From: Acinetobacter gyllenbergii CIP 110306 = MTCC 11365 | GTDB lineage: Bacteria > Pseudomonadota > Gammaproteobacteria > Pseudomonadales > Moraxellaceae | Length of the DNA: 64,000 bases | Reading direction: 5' to 3' | NCBI RefSeq assembly: GCF_000413855.1 | Contig: NZ_ATGG01000013.1 | Coordinates: 62,001-126,000 of the forward strand | Shown here: one piece after another, positions 1 to 8,301 of the stretch | Layout: each line of letters begins with the position of its first letter | Numbering within the stretch: the first letter of the stretch is position 1 | Translations under genes and position numbers: made by a program | Notes under the pieces: generated by a model | What the model was told of the DNA's origin: nothing | Databases searched by the model: none | The model's input: only the letters and a program-made list of their open reading frames with translations

Positions 1-37
1 GTATATTATGAACAGTAAGCAGCGATTGTTGGTTATC

Positions 38-60
38 AGGTAGTGGCAGCACCACTACCT
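38..60. repeat. Nine-bp perfect hairpin at the left edge
   Basis: AGGTAGTGG (38-46) pairs with CCACTACCT (52-60) around a 5-nt loop. No U-tract follows directly, so it is not a standard terminator. A weaker GAGA/TCTC hairpin followed by a T-run lies at about 75-92. I see no coding sequence in 1-103. The hairpins could be the 3' end of a transcript that starts outside the window. Confidence 0.4.
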
Positions 61-103
61 ATCGACTAACTCGCGAGAAGCCTCTCTTTTTTAATTTATC
101 CGT

Positions 104-559
104 TCATGATTTACCAATCAGCAAGGACAATATCCCTGCGGCAATCAGTGGACCAACAGGAACACCTCTCAATAGCGCAACGCCTGCCACGGTTCCAATC
201 AAAAGCCCTGCAACCACATCGGGTTGATTACTCATCAGTTTAACACCACGACCACCCAGCCAAGCCACCAATAATCCAACTGCAATTGCAGCTAATGACT
301 TAATACTAATAAATGATTTGAGGATGCTTTCACCACTGATTTTGCCGCTTGCGATGGGTGCAAGGACACCGATGGTCAGGATGATAATGCCAATATTCAA
401 ACCATGATTTTGAATATAGGGGAAAAACTGATTCAGAGGAGTCAATTTAACCAAGATCAGACAAGCAGCTGCGATCGTTACTGCCGTGTTTTGACTAAAG
501 ATACCGCAGCCCAATAAAACAAGCAGAACCAATAAGTTGACATCAAATTGTGAAAACAT
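104..559 (-). CDS. DUF441 (YeaL/UPF0756) family inner-membrane protein
   Basis: A 151-residue, very hydrophobic protein with about four membrane-spanning segments and glycine-rich loops (GGRGVK near residue 103). Length, topology and the C-terminal [13 protein letters not shown] stretch match the DUF441/UPF0756 family, whose function is unknown. It starts at an ATG at the high-coordinate end and stands alone. Family assignment is from recognition of the sequence pattern; no role can be inferred from the neighbours. Confidence 0.8.
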   Translation of the reverse strand: MFSQFDVNLLVLLVLLGCGIFSQNTAVTIAAACLILVKLTPLNQFFPYIQNHGLNIGIIILTIGVLAPIASGKISGESILKSFISIKSLAAIAVGLLVAWLGGRGVKLMSNQPDVVAGLLIGTVAGVALLRGVPVGPLIAAGILSLLIGKS

Positions 560-660
560 GTGCGAAACGTTTGCGGGGAAAGAAAGTTGAATTATATCGT
601 AAATAGCCGCTAACTTCGGTTAAATTCATCTTAATAGCAGAGGAGAAGATTTTAACATTG

Positions 661-686
661 ATGCCTTTGCAGATTCTCCAAGGCAT
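661..686. repeat. Seven-bp inverted repeat next to a terminator
   Basis: ATGCCTT (661-667) is complementary to AAGGCAT (680-686). It lies just beyond the terminator of the 742-1596 gene. Function unknown; it may be a second, weaker stop for minus-strand transcription. Confidence 0.3.
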
Positions 687-687
687 T

Positions 688-725
688 AAAAAAGCCATCT
701 TTCAACTAAAAAGTTGAAGATGGCT
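688..725 (-). terminator. Rho-independent terminator of the 742-1596 gene
   Basis: On the minus strand AGCCATCTTCAACT and its complement form a 14-bp stem with one bulged base, a 4-nt loop and a run of six Ts. It sits 17 bp after the stop codon. Confidence 0.85.
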
Positions 726-741
726 CGTTGTGCGAAAGAAA

Positions 742-1596
742 TTAAGCCAGTTTTTTGAATGTTCCATAATAGGCAATTTGTTCATCCCAGAACTGTTCCC
801 ATAAATCACAGTATTCAAGACAGATTTGGCGGATCGACGCATATTCAGATTCAACACAAGCTTGCGCCAACACGAACCATAAATCGTCCTCATGATCATC
901 ATCTGCAGCTTCTGCTGAGGCATCATGTGAAACACCATGTACATAGTAATAACCGCTGTCGACATCAAACCCAACAGCTTTGGTTGCCTGACGTAAGGCT
1001 GGGCTAAATAAAATTACTTCTTCTTCGGCCACAGCCAATAATGCTGAAACGGCTTGATAGCTATGGAATGCATTTTCCAGATAACTACGAACACGTTGCG
1101 AAATGAGCGATGGTTGATAGTCATTACGTTCTGCTTGACTCAGTTCAAAGTCATTTAGCACGTCTTCAAATAGTGGATAATGGGCATATTCAGGGTTGCC
1201 TGAATAGTATCCTTCTTCGTCTAAACCTGGGCGGAAACCGAATTCATCCAGAATATTAAGATTAAGTAAAAAACGAGGGAACATTTTAGAACCTGATAAT
1301 AAACGCGGCTCTAGTTGTTTGGTTTGAAATTGTGCCATCAATAATGCATCCGTAAATACTTGTACGATGGCATGGCGATATTCTAAATGAATGTGTTTTA
1401 AGGTTTCTTTATCAATAACACCGTCATTTAGAAGTTGAATAGCTGGATGACGTGAAACAGGGTGATTTGAAATTTCTGCACGTAATTGTTTCAGAAAGTT
1501 CAAGTTCTTGTTCCATTGTTCAGTAGAAATACTATTCTTCATTCCTTCAATAGCTTTCTGTCTTGGGTCGTTAAAGTTTTCAAATTTTTTAGGCAT
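742..1596 (-). CDS. Iron-containing, haem-oxygenase-like (PqqC/TenA-fold) enzyme
   Basis: A 284-residue protein that looks like the haem-oxygenase-like diiron oxidase/oxygenase superfamily. Candidate metal ligands are Glu72 and His75 in an ExxH pair, a Glu run at 191-193 in a helical segment, His220 and His224, and an Asp/His-rich stretch near 232-235. This spacing fits the E..H / E / H..D-xxx-H pattern of that superfamily. Substrate and reaction cannot be told from sequence. It is monocistronic with its own terminator, and is separated by 447 bp of AT-rich DNA from the divergent TetR gene, which is a possible regulator. Alternative: a TenA-like protein without metal. Confidence 0.65.
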   Translation of the reverse strand: MPKKFENFNDPRQKAIEGMKNSISTEQWNKNLNFLKQLRAEISNHPVSRHPAIQLLNDGVIDKETLKHIHLEYRHAIVQVFTDALLMAQFQTKQLEPRLLSGSKMFPRFLLNLNILDEFGFRPGLDEEGYYSGNPEYAHYPLFEDVLNDFELSQAERNDYQPSLISQRVRSYLENAFHSYQAVSALLAVAEEEVILFSPALRQATKAVGFDVDSGYYYVHGVSHDASAEAADDDHEDDLWFVLAQACVESEYASIRQICLEYCDLWEQFWDEQIAYYGTFKKLA

Positions 1597-2043
1597 AGTT
1601 TTGTACTCGATGAATTAATAATATTATTGCTTTTCCAATTATTTACTTAGATTTTCTTTGGTTGCTTATGAATATAACTATTAGTTCAACCAAACATCTT
1701 TTTATTGGATGATTTAAATATAAAATGAATTTTTTGTGAAATCAATTTATTAAGTCATCTAAAAAATAGCAAGAAAGTTTATGAATTAACTTAACTGTAA
1801 GCAAACAGTGAATTGCTTCACGTTAAAAAGAAATATTTTAAAAATAGAAAGATTTTTTTACAAATGATCTTGTATGTAGACTGATTTTTACATACCCTAT
1901 AAGAGGAACAATAAAGAAAATGCGACTTTTCTATAATGCTCTTAAAATAACATAACATACATAGTGGCCAGAACTTTCCAGCATGTAAACTATGTCTAAA
2001 TAATGCATTAAGTTTTTTGATAGAATTCTACAAGGATAATAAA
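1597..2043. other. AT-rich divergent intergenic region
   Basis: This 447-bp region separates the haem-oxygenase-like gene from the TetR gene. It is poor in G and C, with many poly-A and poly-T runs. I see no ORF, strong palindrome or convincing -35/-10 pair. By position it should hold the promoters of both genes. Confidence 0.5.
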
Positions 2044-2604
2044 ATGTCAAAAAAAGAAGATATTATTGCAACGGCTCTAGACCTTTTTAACCGTCATAAC
2101 TACAGCTCTGTGGGTGTGGATCGAATTATTAGTGAGTCGGGTGTTGCCAAAATGACTTTCTACAAATACTTTCCATCCAAAGAGAACTTGATCGAAGAAT
2201 GCTTGTCTCGAAGGAATAAAAGTATTCAGGCGGCTATTGAGCATGAAATTAGCTTAATCGCAGAAGAGGATTATTTAGGGAAAATTAAGGCAGTGTATTT
2301 TTGGCATTTGTCTTGGTTTAATTCAGATGATTTTCATGGTTGTATGTTCCAAAAAGCTTCTTTAGAAATTCTACAACAATATCCTTCTATTATTGGGCCA
2401 ATTGTCGAATATCGAGAGTGGTTAATGGCTTTGGTGGAAGATTTGTTTGAAAAGGCTCAAGTATTTCAACCTCACGTGCTGACTGCAATGTATATAAATA
2501 TTTTAGATGGTATGACCGCTTATGCAAAAGTGAATAAGGATCATGCTAAAATCGAAGAGTGTTGGTATTATATTGAACGTTTGATTCATTTAGAAGCAGC
2601 TTAG
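2044..2604 (+). CDS. TetR/AcrR-family transcriptional regulator
   Basis: The protein is 186 residues from the ATG at 2044, which follows an AAGGA ribosome-binding site. A TTG further upstream (2017) would add nine residues but has no such site. The N-terminus carries a TetR helix-turn-helix (about residues 25-55, core ISESGVAKMTFYKYFPSKENL). The C-terminal ligand domain resembles TetR regulators of the type often called transcriptional repressors with a Trp-rich pocket. The ligand and target are unknown; the divergent haem-oxygenase-like gene is the nearest candidate. A bidirectional terminator follows. Confidence 0.9.
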   Translation: MSKKEDIIATALDLFNRHNYSSVGVDRIISESGVAKMTFYKYFPSKENLIEECLSRRNKSIQAAIEHEISLIAEEDYLGKIKAVYFWHLSWFNSDDFHGCMFQKASLEILQQYPSIIGPIVEYREWLMALVEDLFEKAQVFQPHVLTAMYINILDGMTAYAKVNKDHAKIEECWYYIERLIHLEAA

Positions 2605-2611
2605 CTTAAAT

Positions 2612-2655
2612 AACAGTGTCATCCTTATAAGTTATAAAAAGATGACACTGTTTTA
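2612..2655. terminator. Bidirectional terminator between convergent genes
   Basis: AACAGTGTCATC (2612-2623) pairs perfectly with GATGACACTGTT (2641-2652), followed by TTT. It lies 8 bp after the TetR stop and immediately before the stop of the convergent 2656-3579 gene. Confidence 0.85.
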
Positions 2656-3579
2656 TCATTGGTCCTTAACAGTAATGAGAGGTATTTTTCGAAAATTACG
2701 CCACCAGCGAAATAAGAAAAAATGATTCCATGTTCTTTGGAAGAATAAACTAAATTCTTCGGCTAATATATTTTCTTGTATTTCATTTTTTTCTAATTGA
2801 TCTAAATCTAAAATTTGTAATGAAAGTTCAGAATCTTTTATAACTGCTGATAACTCCAGTGTTAATAGCTGTTTATATTGTTTGAAACACGAAGATGGGC
2901 AATCAAGTGTGATGTAAAGTATATTCCCAAGACCCCAACACCAAATTTTTTCAATTTCGGGGTGCTCTAAGCCAAAACTATAAATGAACTGTCTAAATTG
3001 GCGGTGATTTAAGTGGCGTGACCAGAGTTCTTCACTTAAATTGGAATCTTGGCTTGATAATGCGGTAAATGCTATTTTTCTTAAAATCTCAATATCATCC
3101 TTAAATAAACTAATAAATGCACTCTCTTGTCGGTCTAAAAAGAACTGTTGATGAATATCATTAGGAAATGAAATAGAGATGATGGTATTTTCATATTTTT
3201 GTTGTATCGCTGGAAAAATATTGAAAATAATTTTGCCAAGTTCAAGATTGATACATTTAAACTCAGCGTTTGAGAGCGGTTCTTGCATTTCAACAGTGGG
3301 TTGAAATGCATAAGTTGCAATCACATAGGTTGGATGGGAGATACCCTGATCATCTTTTAGCTCTAAAATATGAATGTGAGGGCTAATCTGACTTTCGTTG
3401 ATACCTTCTATTGCTTGTATGGATAAATAGAGGGGAAATGATAAGACCAATTCAAAGTTTTCATAAAACCAAACCAGTGCCTGACTACGTTTTTCAGTGT
3501 TCTCATCATTAAAGTCATAAAAAAACTGCATGATATTTTTATAGTCTTCAATATTTATCGTTGAATCTTGAGTTGTCAT
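2656..3579 (-). CDS. Hypothetical protein
   Basis: The protein is 307 residues from the ATG at 3579, preceded by AAGGAAA; the upstream TTG at 3582 is less likely. I do not recognise a family. It has no signal peptide and no transmembrane helix, is acidic in the first half and Trp/Phe-rich near the C-terminus (FLFRWWRNF), and has cysteines near 217 and 229-232. The Rho-independent terminator just upstream suggests its own promoter in 3580-3608. AT-rich codon use is similar to the neighbours. Confidence 0.65.
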   Translation of the reverse strand: MTTQDSTINIEDYKNIMQFFYDFNDENTEKRSQALVWFYENFELVLSFPLYLSIQAIEGINESQISPHIHILELKDDQGISHPTYVIATYAFQPTVEMQEPLSNAEFKCINLELGKIIFNIFPAIQQKYENTIISISFPNDIHQQFFLDRQESAFISLFKDDIEILRKIAFTALSSQDSNLSEELWSRHLNHRQFRQFIYSFGLEHPEIEKIWCWGLGNILYITLDCPSSCFKQYKQLLTLELSAVIKDSELSLQILDLDQLEKNEIQENILAEEFSLFFQRTWNHFFLFRWWRNFRKIPLITVKDQ

Positions 3580-3608
3580 CAATGGATTTTCCTTTTTTTA
3601 ATTATAAA

Positions 3609-3631
3609 AAAAGGTGCTTAAAGCACCTTTT
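3609..3631 (-). terminator. Terminator downstream of fpr
   Basis: AAAAGGTGC (3609-3617) and GCACCTTTT (3623-3631) pair around a 5-nt loop. A T-run follows on the minus strand. Confidence 0.85.
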
Positions 3632-3643
3632 CAATGAAAAAAT

Positions 3644-4423
3644 TTATTTTTCAACAAATGCACGTTCAATCACATAGTCACCCATCACGCCCATACGAGG
3701 TGATTCAACCAGACCATGTTCATCAAGCAGTGCTGCAACATCTTTAAGGAAGGCAGGGCTACCACACAGCATGGCACGGTCAGTTTCACGGTTGAAACGT
3801 GGTAAACCTATTTTTTCAAATAGTTCGCCAGTTTCAATGGCTGTGGTCACACGGCCTTGAGTGTGGAACGGTTCACGTGTCACCGTTGGGTAGTAAACTA
3901 ATTTGTCTTTGATGCCGAGTTCTTCAAAGAACTCGTGGTTCGGAAGTTCATTTAAGATCAAATCTTGGTAAGCAAGTTCTGAAACATAACGTGTACCGTG
4001 AACCATAATTACTTTTTCAAACTTTTCGTAAGTTTCAGGGTCACGAAGTAGAGAAAGGAATGGAGCAAGGCCAGTACCAGAAGATAAAAGGTATAAATTT
4101 TTACCTGGTAATAAATCGTCATGTACTAAAGTGCCTGTAGGCTTTTTAGAAATCAGGATTTCGTCGCCCACTTGTACTTTTTGTAAGATAGAAGTTAATG
4201 GACCGTCTTGTACTTTAATAGAGAAGAATTCGAGTTCTTCTTCATAATTCGCACTCGCGATCGAATAAGCACGCATTAAAGGCTTACCATTCACTTCAAG
4301 GCCGATCATCACAAACTGACCATTTTTAAAACGTAAGCTGGTGTCGCGTGTAGTTTTAAAACTGAAAAGCGTGTCATTCCAGTGGTGAACATGAGTAATG
4401 CGTTCAACGTTAAAAGCAGCCAT
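3644..4423 (-). CDS. fpr: Ferredoxin--NADP(+) reductase, bacterial subclass
   Basis: A 259-residue FAD flavoprotein that exchanges electrons between NADPH and ferredoxin or flavodoxin in the cytoplasm. The FAD-binding motif RAYSIAS is at 51-57 and the NADP-binding GTGLAPF at 116-122. A conserved C-terminal VIERAFVEK tail is typical of bacterial-type FPRs. Length matches the 255-260 residues of the family. It is monocistronic and divergent from trmO with a 100-bp shared promoter region. In related bacteria fpr responds to oxidative stress; I see no operator that proves this here. Confidence 0.93.
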   Translation of the reverse strand: MAAFNVERITHVHHWNDTLFSFKTTRDTSLRFKNGQFVMIGLEVNGKPLMRAYSIASANYEEELEFFSIKVQDGPLTSILQKVQVGDEILISKKPTGTLVHDDLLPGKNLYLLSSGTGLAPFLSLLRDPETYEKFEKVIMVHGTRYVSELAYQDLILNELPNHEFFEELGIKDKLVYYPTVTREPFHTQGRVTTAIETGELFEKIGLPRFNRETDRAMLCGSPAFLKDVAALLDEHGLVESPRMGVMGDYVIERAFVEK

Positions 4424-4523
4424 TAAAGGTCTCGATCACAGTTAAAAGAAACAGATCGCTATTCTAATCTAAAATCATTCTCGATAAACTGAATATATTT
4501 AATTGTGTTTATAAGAAAAAGTG

Positions 4524-5255
4524 ATGAGCAACTCAGTAGTCATGCCGATCATTGGCCATATGCATTCTCCTTATCGGGAGAAATTTGGTATCCCACGCCA
4601 GCCAAACCTCGTACAAGTCGAGTCCTATATAGAGATGGCGGAGCCTTATAACGATATTCTGGCTTTTGAAGGGATTGAAGATTTTAGTCATTTGTGGCTG
4701 CTATGGCAGTTTCATGAAAACAAAAATCAAGATAACTCTTTGAATCAAATGTCTAAATTTCGTCCACAGGTGCGTCCACCACGACTGGGCGGTAATCAGA
4801 AAATAGGTGTTTTTGCCACACGTAGCATGTATCGGCCATCACCCATCGGCTTGTCGGTGGTACGTTTTCTACGTGTTGAAAAGCAGGCTAAAGCCGTTCG
4901 CCTGTATATTATGGGCAGTGATTTATTACATGGCACACCGATTTTAGACATCAAACCGTATATCCAATATTCCGATTCGATTGAAGATTCGGTCAGTGGT
5001 TATGCCCAACAAGAGCCAGTACGGAAAATAGTCGTGTGGACGGAAACTGCACAGTCACAGCAGCAACAGTTATTAAATGATGGGATTTTAAATAAAAAGA
5101 TATTCGATGAACTGGAACAAGTGTTATCTTTAGATCCACGACCTGCGTATCAAGATGATGCTGAGCGGGTCTATGGGATGTGTTTTTCAGAATTGAATAT
5201 TCGTTTTACAGTGGATGACCGGACTGTCACCGTAGTGGCTGTAGAGCAAAGCTAA
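4524..5255 (+). CDS. trmO: tRNA (t6A37) methyltransferase TrmO (TsaA)
   Basis: The protein is 243 residues from the ATG at 4524. The GTG at 4521 is adjacent and possible. It matches the TrmO/TsaA family, which N6-methylates t6A37 in threonine tRNAs using S-adenosylmethionine. Family motifs seen: an N-terminal IGHMHSPY segment, PRLGG (about residue 90), ATRSMYRPSPIGLS (100-113) and the DIKPYI motif (about 150). The C-terminal FTVDDRTV strand belongs to the second subdomain. The next gene follows after 44 bp, so they may share a transcript. Confidence 0.9.
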   Translation: MSNSVVMPIIGHMHSPYREKFGIPRQPNLVQVESYIEMAEPYNDILAFEGIEDFSHLWLLWQFHENKNQDNSLNQMSKFRPQVRPPRLGGNQKIGVFATRSMYRPSPIGLSVVRFLRVEKQAKAVRLYIMGSDLLHGTPILDIKPYIQYSDSIEDSVSGYAQQEPVRKIVVWTETAQSQQQQLLNDGILNKKIFDELEQVLSLDPRPAYQDDAERVYGMCFSELNIRFTVDDRTVTVVAVEQS

Positions 5256-5299
5256 AAACTTTAAAAAAATAATTGAGTCATACATTTGGGGAACTGACG

Positions 5300-7081
5300 G
5301 TGATACAAGCGCAGGCAAAATTTGCAAACTTTTCGTTTACGATTGATGTGACGTGGTGCTTAGAGCAACTACTGAAAGATGGTCGGATTACTGAACGGGA
5401 TAAGTTACTTATCCAAACCACACATCGTCAGAAAGATCAGTTGAAATGGCATCCTTTGCAATGGATTGCCAATTTTAATTTAAAAGATCAACTCAATCAG
5501 GGTTCTACACTAGCGATGAATCGCTTGTGTCAGTGGTTGGCTGAAAAAGCAGATATTCCTTTATTTGTGATTGATCCACTCAAAGCCGATGTCGCTGCTC
5601 TAACCAGTGTGATGTCACAAGAGTTTGCGGTTAGAAACCATATTTTAGCGGTTGAAGTGCATGCGGATCGGATTTTGATTGGGACGGATCAGCCCTTTAC
5701 CACCGAATGGCTCAACAACTTGGAGCGGAGTTTAGCACCAAAGAAAATTGAAAAAGTGCTGCTCAATCCCGAACAACTGCAACGTTATCTGGTTGAATAT
5801 TATCAAGTCAGTCGGGCCGTGAGTTCATCGCAAAATGCCAGTATTTATGATCGAGAAAATAAAGGGGTTGAGGCTTTATTACAGTTAGGCGATACCCAAA
5901 ACCCAGATGCCAATGATCAGCATATTGTGAAATTGGTGGATTGGGTGCTGCAATTTGCATTCGAGCAAAGTGCCAGTGATATTCATTTGGAGCCAAGGAA
6001 AGATAAAGGTAAGGTACGTTTCCGTATAGATGGTGTTTTGCATACCATCTATAACATGCCTGCCAATACACTCACCGCGGTAATTTCACGCATTAAAATC
6101 TTGGGCCGTATGAATGTGGCGGAAAAGCGAAAACCGCAAGATGGACGCTTAAAAACGCGTACACCAAAAGGGCAAGAAACAGAATTACGTCTTTCTACCT
6201 TACCTACCGCTTTTGGCGAAAAATTAGTAATGCGTATCTTTGACCCAGAAGTGTTGGTCCGTAGTTTCCAGCAGTTAGGCTTTGAAGGGCATTTATTGCA
6301 GAGTTGGCAACAACTCACACAGCACAGTCATGGCATTATCTTGGTGACAGGCCCGACAGGTTCAGGTAAAACCACAACGCTGTATTCATCGTTAAAACAA
6401 CTGGCAACCGAACAGGTTAATGTTTGTACCATTGAAGATCCGATCGAAATGCTGGAACCAAGCTTTAACCAAATGCAGGTGAATCCAAACATTGAATTAG
6501 GCTTTGCGGATGGGGTTCGCGCCTTAATGCGTCAAGACCCTGACATTATCATGGTCGGTGAGATTCGTGATCACGATACCGCAAATATGGCGATTCAAGC
6601 GGCATTAACAGGTCATTTAGTCCTTTCTACGTTACATACTAATGATGCGCCATCAAGTTTGACTCGTTTGCACGATCTTGGAATCCAGCCCTTTCTTACT
6701 GCAGCAACAATTTTAGGGGTATTGGCACAACGTTTGGTACGTCGCCTTTGTCCGCATTGTAAACAGCAAACCGCCATCAATGAACAAGAATGGGAACATC
6801 TCACCTTTGACTATATGATGGATATGCCTACGACGATGTATAAAGCGGTTGGGTGTGAAGCGTGTCGTCAGACGGGTTATAAAGGCCGTGTCGGGATCTA
6901 TGAGTTTATGCCAGTGAGTTTGGAGCTTAAATCACAAATCAGTGCAAACGCTACACTGAATCAATTAAGAGCACAGGCCAAGAAAGAAGGCATTGAACCT
7001 TTGCGTATCGCAGGGGCACGTAAAGTTATTGAAGGGGTAACCACTTTGGAAGAGGTTTTACGTGTCGTCCCTCTAAGTTAA
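5300..7081 (+). CDS. GspE/PulE-family type II secretion / type IV pilus assembly ATPase
   Basis: A cytoplasmic hexameric ATPase that would power a type II secretion system or pilus-like machine. Counting from an in-frame TTG at 5273, motifs are SASDIHLEP near 235, Walker A GPTGSGKTTTL near 360-370, Walker B DPDIIMVGEIRD near 425-436, a conserved HTNDA His box, and a zinc-binding pair CPHC/CEAC near 506 and 540. I prefer the GTG at 5300 because GGGGAAC precedes it at good spacing, giving 593 residues. No other secretion or pilus gene lies nearby, consistent with the scattered type II secretion genes of Acinetobacter. GspE versus a PilB-like paralogue cannot be settled from sequence alone. Confidence 0.85.
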   Translation: MIQAQAKFANFSFTIDVTWCLEQLLKDGRITERDKLLIQTTHRQKDQLKWHPLQWIANFNLKDQLNQGSTLAMNRLCQWLAEKADIPLFVIDPLKADVAALTSVMSQEFAVRNHILAVEVHADRILIGTDQPFTTEWLNNLERSLAPKKIEKVLLNPEQLQRYLVEYYQVSRAVSSSQNASIYDRENKGVEALLQLGDTQNPDANDQHIVKLVDWVLQFAFEQSASDIHLEPRKDKGKVRFRIDGVLHTIYNMPANTLTAVISRIKILGRMNVAEKRKPQDGRLKTRTPKGQETELRLSTLPTAFGEKLVMRIFDPEVLVRSFQQLGFEGHLLQSWQQLTQHSHGIILVTGPTGSGKTTTLYSSLKQLATEQVNVCTIEDPIEMLEPSFNQMQVNPNIELGFADGVRALMRQDPDIIMVGEIRDHDTANMAIQAALTGHLVLSTLHTNDAPSSLTRLHDLGIQPFLTAATILGVLAQRLVRRLCPHCKQQTAINEQEWEHLTFDYMMDMPTTMYKAVGCEACRQTGYKGRVGIYEFMPVSLELKSQISANATLNQLRAQAKKEGIEPLRIAGARKVIEGVTTLEEVLRVVPLS

Positions 7082-7169
7082 ACAGAAAATTTTAATCTTC
7101 AGATTCACCTCATCTTCATTTGTTTTAATGCCTACATCGAAATGAAGAAGCCAAAATGAGGGTATCAAG

Positions 7170-7535
7170 ATGAACGTTATTTCTAAAGTTGCAGTAATTG
7201 CTGGTTTGGTTGGTGTGACAACTTTTGCAGTTGCAAATACAAATGCTGTGAATCAACAGGCGATAGCGCCCACTCAAACGACGACCGTTAAACAAGCATT
7301 GACGATGAAAGATGATACGCCAGTGCAATTAAAAGGTTATGTGGTGAAGGCGACTGGCGATGAGAAATATCAGTTTAGCGATCAAACTGGTTCAATCACC
7401 GTCGATATTGATGATGATTTATGGCAAGGTAAAGCTGTATCGGCAAAAACACCTGTAACCTTGATTGGTGAAATTGATATTGATTATAAACCAGCCAAAC
7501 GTGTTGAGGTTGATGTAGATCAAGTTCAATTCTAA
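7170..7535 (+). CDS. YgiW/YdeI-family periplasmic BOF (OB-fold) stress protein
   Basis: The 121-residue protein has a signal peptide (hydrophobic 5-20, likely cleavage after AVA) and one bacterial OB-fold (BOF) domain covering about 40-121, with the typical VQLKGYVV and SITVDIDDDLW strands. Members bind small cationic or other ligands in the periplasm and are linked to stress tolerance. It precedes a QseB/QseC-like pair, as ygiW precedes qseBC in enterobacteria. A strong terminator between this gene and the regulator suggests only partial co-transcription. Confidence 0.85.
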   Translation: MNVISKVAVIAGLVGVTTFAVANTNAVNQQAIAPTQTTTVKQALTMKDDTPVQLKGYVVKATGDEKYQFSDQTGSITVDIDDDLWQGKAVSAKTPVTLIGEIDIDYKPAKRVEVDVDQVQF

Positions 7536-7556
7536 GCAAGCTGATGATCTCAAAAG

Positions 7557-7582
7557 ACCACATGACAATCATGTGGTTTTTT
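7557..7582 (+). terminator. Terminator between the BOF gene and the response-regulator gene
   Basis: ACCACATGA (7557-7565) pairs perfectly with TCATGTGGT (7569-7577) around CAA, followed by TTTTTT. It lies 22 bp after the BOF gene stop and about 55 bp before the regulator start. Confidence 0.85.
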
Positions 7583-7637
7583 GCTTATGCTTTATTCCCA
7601 GAAAAATGTTATAGATCAAAAGAGAGGATTATTTTTT

Positions 7638-8297
7638 ATGCGAATTTTATTGGCTGAAGATGATGCCTCTCAGGCAGAGAGTATTAAAGACTGGTTAGAG
7701 ATGGATGGCTATAGTGTCGATTGGGTGGAACGTGGTGATCATGCGATCTTGGCGGTCGAACAGCATCAATATGATTGCATCTTATTGGATCGGGGCTTAC
7801 CACAGGCTACAGGTGACGACATTCTAAAATGCATTCGCCGTCAGGATAGTAAAACTCCAGTTATTTTTATTACAGCCAAAGACCATATTCATGATCGGGT
7901 CGAAGGTTTGGATTTGGGCGCCAATGATTATTTGGTGAAACCATTTAATTTAGAGGAACTCTCGGCACGGGTTCGTTCACAATTACGCCAACATCAAGCT
8001 CAAGCGGGACAGTACCTGAATTTTGCCGATTTACAGCTAGACCCACAAGCCAAAACACTGACCAAAGCAGGGCAGGCCATTAATCTGACCGCGAAAGAAT
8101 TTCAGATTTTGCATAAACTCATGCAAAAGCCCGATCACATTTTGACACGGGAACAACTGGAAGAATCTTTATATGCATGGGGCGATGAAATTGAAAGCAA
8201 TGCCATTGAAGTTTTTATTTATCAAATTCGAAAGAAAATTGGTGGGCAATATATCAAAACCATCCGTGGTTTAGGCTATCGTATGCATCAGGAATAA
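7638..8297 (+). CDS. OmpR-family response regulator (QseB/PmrA-like)
   Basis: The protein is 219 residues from the ATG at 7638, which has an AGAGGA site upstream; an earlier ATG-frame extension looks untranslated. The receiver domain (1-115) has the acidic pair in LLAEDDAS, the phospho-acceptor Asp in CILLDRGLP (about 51), the Thr/Ala of FITAKD and the Lys of DYLVKPF. A winged-helix OmpR DNA-binding domain covers about 125-218 (TIRGLGYRM at the end). The sensor kinase starts 4 bp after the stop. Best fit is the QseB/PmrA/TctD group. Confidence 0.92.
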   Translation: MRILLAEDDASQAESIKDWLEMDGYSVDWVERGDHAILAVEQHQYDCILLDRGLPQATGDDILKCIRRQDSKTPVIFITAKDHIHDRVEGLDLGANDYLVKPFNLEELSARVRSQLRQHQAQAGQYLNFADLQLDPQAKTLTKAGQAINLTAKEFQILHKLMQKPDHILTREQLEESLYAWGDEIESNAIEVFIYQIRKKIGGQYIKTIRGLGYRMHQE

Positions 8298-8301
8298 CAG
8301 A

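Noticed and set aside
1..103. Left-edge hairpins as the terminator of an upstream gene
   Set aside because: The strong hairpin lacks a T-run and the one with a T-run is weak; without upstream sequence this cannot be decided.
759..1007. Plus-strand ORF of 82 codons
   Set aside because: It lies antisense inside the haem-oxygenase-like gene, with a His-rich shadow composition and no start signal.
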